A stretch of 64,000 nt of DNA from Leptospira montravelensis. Lineage in GTDB: Bacteria > Spirochaetota > Leptospiria > Leptospirales > Leptospiraceae. The notes beneath the pieces were generated by a model. The model was not told where the DNA came from. It searched no databases and saw nothing but the letters and a program-made list of their open reading frames with translations. Where the stretch lies: assembly GCF_004770045.1 (NCBI RefSeq), contig NZ_RQFO01000004.1, positions 248,001-312,000 of the forward strand. Reading direction: 5' to 3'. The stretch's first letter is position 1. Every line of letters starts with the position of its first letter. The translations under genes and the position numbers were made by a program. Positions 32,050 through 40,094 of this stretch are shown here, one piece after another.

Positions 32050-33057
32050 GTGACGGAAACAAAACCTTTACCATCCGGCTTTGAGGATTTAGAAATTTCA
32101 ACCCAAATCATTATTCGTGATGCACTCGCACGTGGGATCAAAATAGAAATAGTGGACCGTAAGGAAAATTTTTTGCGGCTTATTCAAGGGAACCACTCTG
32201 AATTTGTTAAGGAAGCAAGTAAAACGAGACTTGATAGTTTGATCACCTATCTTGTGATGGAGAACAAAATTGCCTCCAAATTAGTGTTAAATGACAACGG
32301 AATTCGTGTTCCCGTTGGTAGGAACTATTCTTCATTCGATGATGCAATAAAAGATTATACCTTCTTTTTGGATAAAAAGAAAGTGATCAAACCTGTTACC
32401 ACAAATTTTGGACTTGGTATTGGAATTTCAGAACCCGGTGATAGTTTAGAAAAGTATGAATCATTTCTAAAGGTTGCGTTTTCATTATCCAATTCTATCA
32501 TCATTGAAGAGTTTATTGAAGGTCCTGAATATCGATTTTTAGTTTTAGGTGATGAAGTTGTTGCAGTATGCAACAGGGTTCCTGCAAACGTAGTGGGTGA
32601 TGGGAAAAGTTCGGTTCGTGATCTGATCCAAAAAAAGAATGAAGACCCAAGACGTGGTGAGGGACATAAAACTGCATTAGAAAAAATTCAGATGACAGAG
32701 GTGGAATTACAGATTTTAAAGGACCAAGGTTTAAATTTTGATTCAATCTCTGAATTAGGAAAACAAATTTTCCTTAGAAAAAATTCAAACATTTCGACTG
32801 GAGGGGATTCTCTGGATGTGACAGATATGGTGCATCCAGATTTTAAATCCATTGCAGTTTCTTCTGCGAAAGCAGCCGGTGCGGTCATTTGTGGGATCGA
32901 TATCATTTCTTCTGAAATTGCATTGAAACCAAATCCTAAAACCTATGGTGTTTTAGAAATTAATTTTAATCCGGTTCTATATATCCATGAATTTCCATAT
33001 AGCGGCAAACCAAGGTTTGTTGGGGATAAAATACTGGATTTACTAGGATTTAAATGA
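32050..33057 (+). CDS. ATP-grasp glutathione synthetase (GshF C-terminal type)
   Basis: A 335-residue ATP-grasp ligase. Visible are the KPVTTNFGLGIGI loop, IIEEFIEGPEYRFLVLGDEVVAV with conserved Glu residues, and the metal-binding VLEINFNP. It resembles the C-terminal ATP-grasp half of GshF rather than proteobacterial GshB, and probably adds glycine to gamma-glutamylcysteine. GTG 32050 is preferred because GGAG (32040-32043) lies 6 bases upstream; GTG 32038 is the alternative and would overlap gshA. Confidence 0.85.
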   Translation: MTETKPLPSGFEDLEISTQIIIRDALARGIKIEIVDRKENFLRLIQGNHSEFVKEASKTRLDSLITYLVMENKIASKLVLNDNGIRVPVGRNYSSFDDAIKDYTFFLDKKKVIKPVTTNFGLGIGISEPGDSLEKYESFLKVAFSLSNSIIIEEFIEGPEYRFLVLGDEVVAVCNRVPANVVGDGKSSVRDLIQKKNEDPRRGEGHKTALEKIQMTEVELQILKDQGLNFDSISELGKQIFLRKNSNISTGGDSLDVTDMVHPDFKSIAVSSAKAAGAVICGIDIISSEIALKPNPKTYGVLEINFNPVLYIHEFPYSGKPRFVGDKILDLLGFK

Positions 33058-33107
33058 AAATCTAAGATTTGTCTTCTGTAAAAAATATTTAAAGTATTTA
33101 TGAGGGA

Positions 33108-33194
33108 ATGTCGCTTGAAAATAAACGTTCAGAGATTTTACAACAGTCTTCTGAAAATTTAAAGATTTTTGAGATCGGAAATTGGAAAAAGTAA
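33108..33194 (+). CDS. Possible 28-residue ORF after the glutathione genes
   Basis: A short frame beginning MSLENKRSEILQ and ending EIGNWKK. GAGGG lies only one base before its ATG, too close for a good ribosome-binding site. No family is recognised. It may be a remnant or noise; the rest of the 138-base gap holds nothing recognisable. Confidence 0.15.
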   Translation: MSLENKRSEILQQSSENLKIFEIGNWKK

Positions 33195-33195
33195 A

Positions 33196-33438
33196 TTAAG
33201 AATATTTGGATCTTAAAAAGGCAATGATGTCTGCAGATTCGTACATTTGAACATCACCGTCTATGAGAAAGGGCACCTGGGAAACTCCACCTAACCGAAC
33301 AACTTCGGCTCGGCCGGGGGTTCCATAGGACGCCTCTACAAATTCAATATCTTTTCCCAAAACCAAACCTAGAGATTCAACGGTTCGTATCACCCTTTGG
33401 CAGTAGGGACAGGTATCATATTGGTAGAGACGGATCAT
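33196..33438 (-). CDS. Dithiol glutaredoxin-like protein
   Basis: An 80-residue thioredoxin-fold protein with the redox motif CPYC at Cys 10 and Cys 13, the cis-proline segment VSQVPFLIDG and the ESADIIAFL helix of glutaredoxins. It is the last gene of a minus-strand thiol cluster, 3 bases after the monothiol glutaredoxin. Confidence 0.92.
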   Translation of the reverse strand: MIRLYQYDTCPYCQRVIRTVESLGLVLGKDIEFVEASYGTPGRAEVVRLGGVSQVPFLIDGDVQMYESADIIAFLRSKYS

Positions 33439-33441
33439 AGG

Positions 33442-33750
33442 TTAACCTACTTTTTTAAGAAGTTCGCCTGACTGTGCCATTTGGACTGCGATATCATGAC
33501 CACCTACAAATTCCCCTTTGATATAAAGTTGTGGAATGGTTGGCCAGTTGGTATATTCTTTAATTCCTTCTCTGATTTTCATATCAGAAAGAACATTAAA
33601 CGAACCAAAAGGAATTCCCAGTTGTTTGAGAGTTGTTACAACTCCAGCTGAAAACCCGCATTGAGGCATTTCCGGTGTTCCTTTCATAAACAGAAACACG
33701 TTTTCTGATTTAATTAAGGATTCAATTTTATCCTTTAACTCTTGTTCCAT
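33442..33750 (-). CDS. grxD: Monothiol glutaredoxin (Grx4/GrxD type)
   Basis: A 102-residue monothiol glutaredoxin with the CGFS active site at Cys 31 and the WPTIPQLYIKGEFVGGHDI glutathione-binding region. Such proteins bind a [2Fe-2S] cluster with glutathione and pair with BolA. A bolA gene lies 2 bases upstream, which supports that partnership. Confidence 0.95.
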   Translation of the reverse strand: MEQELKDKIESLIKSENVFLFMKGTPEMPQCGFSAGVVTTLKQLGIPFGSFNVLSDMKIREGIKEYTNWPTIPQLYIKGEFVGGHDIAVQMAQSGELLKKVG

Positions 33751-33752
33751 GA

Positions 33753-33977
33753 TTATTCGCTCCTAGTTTCCAATGCTAATGCATGGATTTCTTCTTTTAA
33801 TTCATCTTTTAAAGTGGCATAGACCATACGGTGTTGTTCCAGTAGACCCTTACCTGCGAAACCCGTAAAGGTTACGACAGCTTTGATATGAACTCCGTCC
33901 CGGTAAGGATCTAAAATTTCCACTTTGCAGCCCGGAAGGCCATCTTCAATTTTCTTTTGGATTTCAGGGATTGTCAT
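33753..33977 (-). CDS. BolA family protein (Grx partner)
   Basis: A 74-residue BolA fold protein with the family's KVEILDP beginning and LLEQHRMVYATLKDEL helix. The ATG at 33977, one base after the preceding stop, is preferred over a longer frame starting at 34025. Position directly before the monothiol glutaredoxin suggests a cluster-binding heterodimer. Confidence 0.9.
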   Translation of the reverse strand: MTIPEIQKKIEDGLPGCKVEILDPYRDGVHIKAVVTFTGFAGKGLLEQHRMVYATLKDELKEEIHALALETRSE

Positions 33978-33978
33978 C

Positions 33979-34650
33979 CTATAGTGTTCCTCCCAACCAG
34001 GAATGGTGGGCTTTGATAAATTCAAGATATTCTTTCGGCACTTCCGGTAAAACAGAATTCTTTACCGAAGGCAGGGAAAGTAAAGTTTCACTCCATTTCT
34101 GGATTTTTGGAAATCCTTTTAGCAAATTTAGTTCTGGTTTGTGGTCTGCCAAAAATTGTAACCGCATAAAAAATGGGGCAAACGCTGTGTCCACTAAATG
34201 CATTTGCGATCCAGAAAAGAAAAGAGTATTTCCAGTCGGCGAAGGTAAACCTGCTTCTAACGTTTGAAATTTTGAAAGAAGTTCTTCTCTTTTTTTATCA
34301 GAGTCCGATTTTTCTTTTGTCATCGTCCATACGTACTGGTCAACAAGGAGTGCACTTGCAAATTCAGTCCAGGATCTATGTTTTGCTTTTTGTATGGGAT
34401 CTTTTGGGTGTAGTGCCGGCGGATAAACTTCATCTAAATATTCATTGATGACCGCAGATTCGAAGATAACATCGTCTCCTACTTGTAAGACGGGAACTTT
34501 TCCAAAAGGAGAAATTTTTAAAAACCAATCGGGTTTATTTGCGAGGTCAATGTATTTGATATCGTAATCTACTTTTTTTTCCAAAAGATTGATTACCGAA
34601 CGTTGCACATAAGGACAAAGTTTGAAACTTACAAGAACAGGTTTAGTCAT
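33979..34650 (-). CDS. Glutathione S-transferase family protein
   Basis: A 223-residue protein with an N-terminal thioredoxin domain, including LCPYVQR with a Cys 12 active site as in omega-class and dehydroascorbate-reductase-like enzymes, the KVPVLQVGDDVIFESAVI glutathione-binding part, and an all-helical C-terminal domain. The Cys site suggests thiol transfer rather than classical conjugation. It lies between two bolA genes. Confidence 0.9.
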   Translation of the reverse strand: MTKPVLVSFKLCPYVQRSVINLLEKKVDYDIKYIDLANKPDWFLKISPFGKVPVLQVGDDVIFESAVINEYLDEVYPPALHPKDPIQKAKHRSWTEFASALLVDQYVWTMTKEKSDSDKKREELLSKFQTLEAGLPSPTGNTLFFSGSQMHLVDTAFAPFFMRLQFLADHKPELNLLKGFPKIQKWSETLLSLPSVKNSVLPEVPKEYLEFIKAHHSWLGGTL

Positions 34651-34665
34651 AATATTTAGACACCT

Positions 34666-34947
34666 CTAAGGGGAAGAAAGATCCATTTCTAAAGCATGAA
34701 GGCCTTTTTTAAATTCTGCACCAAGTTCCGCGTAGACCAATCGGTGGTTTTCCACAGTCGACTTTCCCAAAAAAACAGAGGAAACCATCTGCAATCGGAA
34801 ATGAGTTTCTTTCGAATCTTTTGTCATTCCGGGATGCCCTGCATGTTCTAGAGATACATCGGTTAATTTTATTTCCTTTGGCGAAAATTTTTCCTTCAAT
34901 ACCTTTTCCATCCTACTGAGTCTAGATTCTTTAATTTCTGATTCCAT
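34666..34947 (-). CDS. Second BolA family protein
   Basis: A 93-residue BolA protein with the HAGHPG stretch, the THFRLQMVSSVF strand and the ENHRLVYAELGAEF helix. It differs from the paralogue 0.7 kb away by a longer N-terminus and the His-containing loop. The ATG at 34947 is favoured over TTG 34953. The start lies inside the 3' end of the ABC permease gene. Confidence 0.88.
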   Translation of the reverse strand: MESEIKESRLSRMEKVLKEKFSPKEIKLTDVSLEHAGHPGMTKDSKETHFRLQMVSSVFLGKSTVENHRLVYAELGAEFKKGLHALEMDLSSP

Positions 34948-35701
34948 AACCAATTTTCATTAACCTCACATTTATATAAAAAAGAAGGGCGGAAAGTAAA
35001 ATGATAAACCCAAAGGAAAAATACAGGTTCACATCGGTAACACCGATAAATCCATACCGGAATAAGTTCACCATATAAAGGATGGGATTACAATAGGAGA
35101 CGGTTTGCCAAAAACCTGGGAGATTTTTTACTGAATAGAAAACTCCACCAAGATATGTAAGTGGAGTTAAAATAAATGTAGGGATGATGGTCACATCATC
35201 AAATTTTTTTGCAAACAGAGCATTAAAAAATCCTCCGAGGGAAAACAAAATAGAGGTCATTAAAACTGTAAAGAGAATCACAAATGGATTATGGAACCTT
35301 AAATTAGTAAAAAATAAGGAAGTAAACGTGACTAGAATTCCCACAAAGATTCCACGAACAACTCCACCAAAAGTATAACCGATCACAATGGTATAGGGAG
35401 AAGTAGGGGAAACAAGTAGTTCCTCAATATTCTTTTGAAACTTACTAGAGAAAAAGGACGAAACTACATTGTTATAGGAATTGGTGATGACACTCATCAT
35501 AATGAGACCCGGCACAATGAACTCTATATAACTAAATTCTCCAATTTTTCCGATTTGGCGACCAACAAGTTCACCAAAAATTAAAAAATACAAGGCCATA
35601 GTAATCACAGGAGGAATGAGTGTTTGAACCCAAATGCGAATGATTCTGATCCACTCTCGTCTAATGATTGTTTGTAAAGCTGTAAAATTTTGTTTCCACA
35701 T
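34931..35701 (-). CDS. ABC-2 type transporter permease
   Basis: A 256-residue membrane protein with six hydrophobic segments and the ABC-2 signature region (FNALFAKKFDDVTIIPTFIL, TYLGGVFYS). It is of the YadH/NodJ kind and is the partner of the ATPase directly upstream (2-base gap). The substrate is unknown. Confidence 0.9.
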   Translation of the reverse strand: MWKQNFTALQTIIRREWIRIIRIWVQTLIPPVITMALYFLIFGELVGRQIGKIGEFSYIEFIVPGLIMMSVITNSYNNVVSSFFSSKFQKNIEELLVSPTSPYTIVIGYTFGGVVRGIFVGILVTFTSLFFTNLRFHNPFVILFTVLMTSILFSLGGFFNALFAKKFDDVTIIPTFILTPLTYLGGVFYSVKNLPGFWQTVSYCNPILYMVNLFRYGFIGVTDVNLYFSFGFIILLSALLFYINVRLMKIGYGIRN

Positions 35702-35703
35702 AA

Positions 35704-36621
35704 TTAGTTTTTTCCTGTAAGAGACAAAAAAAGTTCTTCTAGTCGATTTGATTTGTTTCTAAGACTTAATACGTCCAATTTAAGTTTCGTAAGTTCCGTA
35801 AACAATTGGTTAACAGAATCGTTTTTATCTAATTGTACTTCTAAACTATGGTCATCTAACCATTCCCAAGTGAACTTTTTGGACATAGGTTTTGATTTTA
35901 CCGATTTTTTTAAATCAATGATTAACGTTTCTTTGTCCAGTCTCTGTAGGAGCTTTTTCATCGAAGTATTTTCTACAATCTCTCCTTTATCTATGATGGC
36001 AATGTTCTTACAAAGAGATTCTGCTTCTTCTAGGTAATGTGTGGTAAGAATGATGGTTTTACCTGCTTGGTTGAGTTCTTTTAAAAATTCCCACATAGAG
36101 CGGCGAATTTCGATATCCACACCCGCTGTTGGTTCATCCAAGATCAGAAGTTTAGGATCATGTACAAGAGCTCTCGCAATCATAAGTCTACGTTTCATTC
36201 CTCCACTCAGTTGGCCGGCAGCTGACTTTCGTTTGTCGATGAGAGACAATTTTTCTAAATAGTATTCAACTTTTCCCTTAGCTTCCTTGTATGGGATTCC
36301 ATAAAATCCAGCTTGGTTGATTAGGATTTGTTCAACGGCTTCAAAAATTCCAAAATTAAACTCTTGGGGAACAATTCCTAGATAGGTTTTGGCAAGGTCA
36401 GGATTTGTGTCGATATCAGTTCCGAAGATTTTGACTTTCCCACCTGTTTTACCTATCAGAGAACTTAAAATTCCAATGGTAGTGGATTTTCCTGCACCGT
36501 TTGGTCCAAGTAAGGCAAAAAAATCGCCTGATTCAACTTTGAGATTGATCGAGCGAAGGGCCTTCACTCCACTCCCGTATGTTTTTTCTAATCCTTCTAA
36601 TTCGATGGCATATTTTTGCAT
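35704..36621 (-). CDS. ABC transporter ATP-binding protein (YadG-like)
   Basis: A 305-residue ABC ATPase: Walker A GPNGAGKST, Q-loop VPQEFNF, signature LSGGMKRRLMIARAL, Walker B LLILDEP and H-loop THYLEEAE. A C-terminal extension of about 80 residues follows, as is common in exporters. It belongs with the ABC-2 permease downstream and directly abuts the trhO stop. Confidence 0.92.
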   Translation of the reverse strand: MQKYAIELEGLEKTYGSGVKALRSINLKVESGDFFALLGPNGAGKSTTIGILSSLIGKTGGKVKIFGTDIDTNPDLAKTYLGIVPQEFNFGIFEAVEQILINQAGFYGIPYKEAKGKVEYYLEKLSLIDKRKSAAGQLSGGMKRRLMIARALVHDPKLLILDEPTAGVDIEIRRSMWEFLKELNQAGKTIILTTHYLEEAESLCKNIAIIDKGEIVENTSMKKLLQRLDKETLIIDLKKSVKSKPMSKKFTWEWLDDHSLEVQLDKNDSVNQLFTELTKLKLDVLSLRNKSNRLEELFLSLTGKN

Positions 36622-37653
36622 TTATTTTCCTACTAGTTTTCTTGTTAGGTGGTGTGTTGGATACTTTTTGTTTTTGATATTTTCTTTTCTTAGGTTTTTT
36701 TGTGTTTCTTCGGGAAGTAAGACGATATTTTTACATTCATCCGAACAACATCCTAAAAGTTGATTTGCACATTCTTCACATTGCACAAGTAGGACATGAC
36801 AACCGAGATTCGCGCAGTTGGTATGTCGGTCACTGGGTTTTCCACAAACATAACAAACGGTTAGCACATCATCAGTCACACGTTCTCCTAGCCTGTCATC
36901 AAACACAAAATTTTTACCTTTGAATTTGGAGGGAATACCAGCATCTTGTACTGCCTTTGCATAGTTGATGATTCCACCCCGCAACTGGTGCACTTTAGAA
37001 AATCCCTTATACTTTAAATAGGCACTCGCTTTTTCGCAGCGAATTCCTCCCGTACAGTAGAGAAGAATTTTTTTATCTTTGTTATCCTTTAAAATATCTT
37101 CCACAAGTGGTAGTTCTTCTCTAAAGGTTCCCACATCCGGCAAAATGGCATTTTCAAAATGTCCCACTTCGGATTCATAATTATTACGAAGGTCTACAAC
37201 GATAACCCCTGGTTCTGCTAAGGCTTCATGAAACTCGAGTGGTGTTAGGTGAGTCCCCACATCAGAGGGATCAAATTTGGAATCATCCAAACCATCTGCT
37301 ACGATTTTTTTGCGGACCTTAATCGCGAGTTTGATGAAACTTTCTTTTTTATCTTCGACTGCATCATTAAAATAAATTTGTTTCAGTTCAGGAATAGAAT
37401 CCACAGCAGTTCGAAGTAATTCATAGTTTTCCGTGGGAATAGAAAATTGTGCGTTGATCCCTTCTTTTGCTAAATAAATTCTTCCAAGGATACCCAAATC
37501 TTCGAAGGCATCGTAAAGTTTGTCCCGAAACAAAAGTGGATCTTCTAGTTTTACATATCTGTAAAACGAAATGACCCGGCGTTCCCTAGTGTCCATTTCT
37601 ACCCGCTTTTTTAGGGTTTCTTTGTCATAACGATTGAATAAAAACTTTTTCAT
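36622..37653 (-). CDS. trhO: tRNA uridine hydroxylase TrhO (UPF0176 rhodanese)
   Basis: A 343-residue protein of the YceA/TrhO type: an N-terminal acylphosphatase-like domain, a rhodanese domain with the catalytic-type Cys in LLYCTGGIRCEKAS, and a C-terminal cysteine-rich region (CYVCGKPSDRHTNCAN, CEEC, CCSDEC) likely to bind zinc. The family hydroxylates U34 in some tRNAs. It overlaps the oxidoreductase gene upstream by 4 bases. Confidence 0.9.
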   Translation of the reverse strand: MKKFLFNRYDKETLKKRVEMDTRERRVISFYRYVKLEDPLLFRDKLYDAFEDLGILGRIYLAKEGINAQFSIPTENYELLRTAVDSIPELKQIYFNDAVEDKKESFIKLAIKVRKKIVADGLDDSKFDPSDVGTHLTPLEFHEALAEPGVIVVDLRNNYESEVGHFENAILPDVGTFREELPLVEDILKDNKDKKILLYCTGGIRCEKASAYLKYKGFSKVHQLRGGIINYAKAVQDAGIPSKFKGKNFVFDDRLGERVTDDVLTVCYVCGKPSDRHTNCANLGCHVLLVQCEECANQLLGCCSDECKNIVLLPEETQKNLRKENIKNKKYPTHHLTRKLVGK

Positions 37654-39032
37654 TTAGCACCTTTTAGTTTTTCTTCTTTTACTTTCCTAAATGCATTTCT
37701 AGTAATTTCGGAAATAGCAGGATGGATGTAGATCATTCCCAAATAATCATCTAGTTTTGCATTTAAATACATTCCGAGTAGGATTTGGTGGATGAGATTG
37801 GAAGCTTCCTCTCCAATGATATGAGCACCAAGCACTTGTTCTGTTTCTTTGGAAACAAGAACTTTCACAAATCCAGAATTGGACATTCTTGCCATTCCGG
37901 TTGCACTAGAAGCGTATGGATTTAATCCTTTGTAATAAGGAATTTGTTTTTGGATGAGTTCTTCTTCCGTATAACCTACGCTTGCAATTTGCGGATGTGT
38001 GAACACTGCTTCTGGCATCGGTGGGTATTTGATGGGAAGATTCGCTTTTGTTCCATACAAATGATCAAAAAGGTATTCGCCCTCGAAGTTAGCACTATGT
38101 CTGAAGAAAAAACGACCGATCACATCACCAAACGCATAGATTCCGGGTTCCGTGGTTTCTAAGTGGTCATTGACTTGGATATACCCACTCACGTTTGTTT
38201 GGATTTTTGTATGTTCTAAACCTAAGTCATCGGTATTTGGCCGAATTCCTGTGGCGACAAGAAGCCTTTCCGCTGAATGACTGGTAGATTTGCCTTCGGC
38301 TGTTTTTCCTGTTACCGTAAAAAGACCATCTTGGAAATCTACTTTTTCAATTTGGTAATGTGATTCAATAGGGAAAGGCAAATATTGGTTTAATTCTTTT
38401 TTGATCTCCCCATCGGCAGTTCGCAGAACATCTGTTCGCGTAAGTCCTGTCACATCACATCCATAAGCTTTGTAGGCGGCACCTAGTTCCAAAGAGATAA
38501 ATCCAGCTCCAATGATGATCAGTGATTTTGGAAATTTGTTTGGAGACAAAGCCTCCCTGGAAGTCCAATAGGGAGTTTCCTTTAGTCCAGGAATTTCTGG
38601 GATATTGGGTCTTGTTCCTGTCACAATAAATATATGTTTGGCGGTGTATGTTTCTTCTCCATCAGAAAGAATGCGTTTGTCTATAAATCGAACTTGTTTG
38701 GGGTAATAATCTATATTCAGATTTTTTTCGTAAGCAAGCGGAATGGAATCGGAATCTAATTTTACCGTCGCGTTTACTCGTTTGAAAATTTCTGCTACAT
38801 CAGCCACTGGTTTTTCTTTAAAAAGAACAGGATACTTTTCCGTCTCCTCTGACATACGAATGAGTTCGGAAGGATAAATGACCATTTTGGATGGGATACA
38901 ACCCCGATTGAGGCAAGTCCCTCCGGGAGTTTCTTTTTCGAAAACAGCCACACGTTTACCGATTTTGGAAGGCGGGGTCACAAGTTTCGTGCCTGCACCC
39001 GCACCAATGACAATGATGTCATATTCTTTCAT
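37650..39032 (-). CDS. Flavin pyridine-nucleotide disulfide oxidoreductase
   Basis: A 460-residue FAD/NAD(P) enzyme with FAD-binding GAGAGTKL, redox-active GGTCLNRGCIPSK (Cys 40 and Cys 45), a second Rossmann motif IIGAGFISLELG, the FAD motif YAFGDVIG and the catalytic base region HPAISEI. The sequence pattern is nearest to dihydrolipoamide dehydrogenase and mycothione reductase, not typical glutathione reductase (GCVPKK). Given the surrounding glutathione genes, a low-molecular-weight disulfide substrate is plausible but unproved. Confidence 0.88.
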   Translation of the reverse strand: MKEYDIIVIGAGAGTKLVTPPSKIGKRVAVFEKETPGGTCLNRGCIPSKMVIYPSELIRMSEETEKYPVLFKEKPVADVAEIFKRVNATVKLDSDSIPLAYEKNLNIDYYPKQVRFIDKRILSDGEETYTAKHIFIVTGTRPNIPEIPGLKETPYWTSREALSPNKFPKSLIIIGAGFISLELGAAYKAYGCDVTGLTRTDVLRTADGEIKKELNQYLPFPIESHYQIEKVDFQDGLFTVTGKTAEGKSTSHSAERLLVATGIRPNTDDLGLEHTKIQTNVSGYIQVNDHLETTEPGIYAFGDVIGRFFFRHSANFEGEYLFDHLYGTKANLPIKYPPMPEAVFTHPQIASVGYTEEELIQKQIPYYKGLNPYASSATGMARMSNSGFVKVLVSKETEQVLGAHIIGEEASNLIHQILLGMYLNAKLDDYLGMIYIHPAISEITRNAFRKVKEEKLKGAK

Positions 39033-39122
39033 ACAAGTTCCAGCTTGGAAATCGGGCAGTTTTCTGTAAATGAAGCAAAATTCCTTTTCCCAAATTTAGA
39101 CTCTACTGCCTTTATTTTTTTT

Positions 39123-39914
39123 TCAAATTGATTTATAAACTCCACCGTCCGCTCTCACAGAGGAACCGTTGATCATGGAGGATAAGTCACTTGCCAAAAA
39201 AACAATGACATTGGCGATTTCTTCCGGTTTGGCAAATCTACCCACAAGGGAAGAGGGTCTATTTTCCCGAATGAAATCGGTTGCCATCTCTTCTTTTGAT
39301 TTTCCTTTTTCTTTGGCAAGGGCTTCAATGAATTCTTCCACTCCTTCGGAGAGCGTAGGTCCCGGTAATACCGAATTGACTGTGACTTTCGTTCCCTTAC
39401 AAACTTCGGCACTTCCGCGTGCAATGGAAAGTTGAGCCGTTTTACTCATCCCGTAATGAACCATCTCCACTGGAATGTTCAGTGCGGACTCACTGGAAAC
39501 AAAGATAATCCGACCTGAATTTCTTTTTAACATTCCTTGCAGATAGTTTTGTGTGAGTTCAGCTCCACTTAAAACGTTGGTTTCATACATTTTTTTCCAA
39601 TCTTCTCTCTTAATTTCAAAAAAAGGTTTGGGTTCAAAATAACCAGCGTTATTGACTAATACATCAAGCTCTGGAATTTGTTTGGTTAGTTTTTGAATTC
39701 CTTCTTCAATTGCTAAATCTGCTGATACACCACCTAACTTTGCATTGGGTAAAATGGATTTGATTTCGCTAATGGCAGCGTCTACCGCTTTGTCCGACCG
39801 ACCATGAATGAAAACTTCAGCCCCTTCTTTTGCAAAACTTAGAGCAGTTTGAAATCCGATTCCTTTTGTAGAACCAGTCACTAATACTTTTTTATTGTTT
39901 AAACCTGTATTCAT
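39123..39914 (-). CDS. Short-chain dehydrogenase/reductase
   Basis: A 263-residue SDR with the cofactor motif TGSTKGIG near residue 14, NNAG, a catalytic Ser in VSSESAL and the YGMSK motif with Tyr and Lys. The C-terminus SMINGSSVRADGGV is typical. GGAGG precedes the ATG at 39914. It is divergent from the LysR gene, which may control it. The substrate is unknown. Confidence 0.92.
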   Translation of the reverse strand: MNTGLNNKKVLVTGSTKGIGFQTALSFAKEGAEVFIHGRSDKAVDAAISEIKSILPNAKLGGVSADLAIEEGIQKLTKQIPELDVLVNNAGYFEPKPFFEIKREDWKKMYETNVLSGAELTQNYLQGMLKRNSGRIIFVSSESALNIPVEMVHYGMSKTAQLSIARGSAEVCKGTKVTVNSVLPGPTLSEGVEEFIEALAKEKGKSKEEMATDFIRENRPSSLVGRFAKPEEIANVIVFLASDLSSMINGSSVRADGGVYKSI

Positions 39915-39997
39915 TTTGTATTTCCTCCGATTAACATTCGATTCAGTTGATTCATAAGACTAGCTAATGTAATCCCTTTGGTTTCTATTGCATTCAT
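39911..39997 (-). CDS. Possible 28-residue ORF coupled to the SDR gene
   Basis: A short frame beginning MNAIETKGITLAS ends at TGA 39911-39913, overlapping the SDR ATG as ATGA. The SDR ribosome-binding site lies inside it. It could be a leader peptide used for coupling, a gene remnant or chance. No clear ribosome-binding site precedes its own ATG. Confidence 0.25.
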   Translation of the reverse strand: MNAIETKGITLASLMNQLNRMLIGGNTK

Positions 39998-40058
39998 AGC
40001 ACCCGGTCTTTCTGGGATGGCAATTTTGTAAATATAAAATATTCAATATTCAAGTTGA

Positions 40059-40088
40059 TTGACTTATTGTATATATTTAGTATACAAT
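40059..40088 (+). promoter_or_regulatory. Promoter and palindromic operator of the LysR gene
   Basis: TTGACT (40059-40064) and TATACA (40081-40086) are separated by 16 bases. An exact inverted repeat, ATTGTATA (40066-40073) and TATACAAT (40081-40088), fills the spacer and covers the -10 element. The predicted transcript starts only a few bases before the ATG at 40095. Autoregulation through this site is inferred; it may also serve the divergent SDR gene. Confidence 0.65.
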
Positions 40089-40094
40089 AGCCTT

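Noticed and set aside
32026..32050. gshA and ATP-grasp genes as one frameshifted GshF gene
   Set aside because: The ATP-grasp frame is closed by a TAA just upstream and has its own GGAG and GTG, so two separate genes are better supported.
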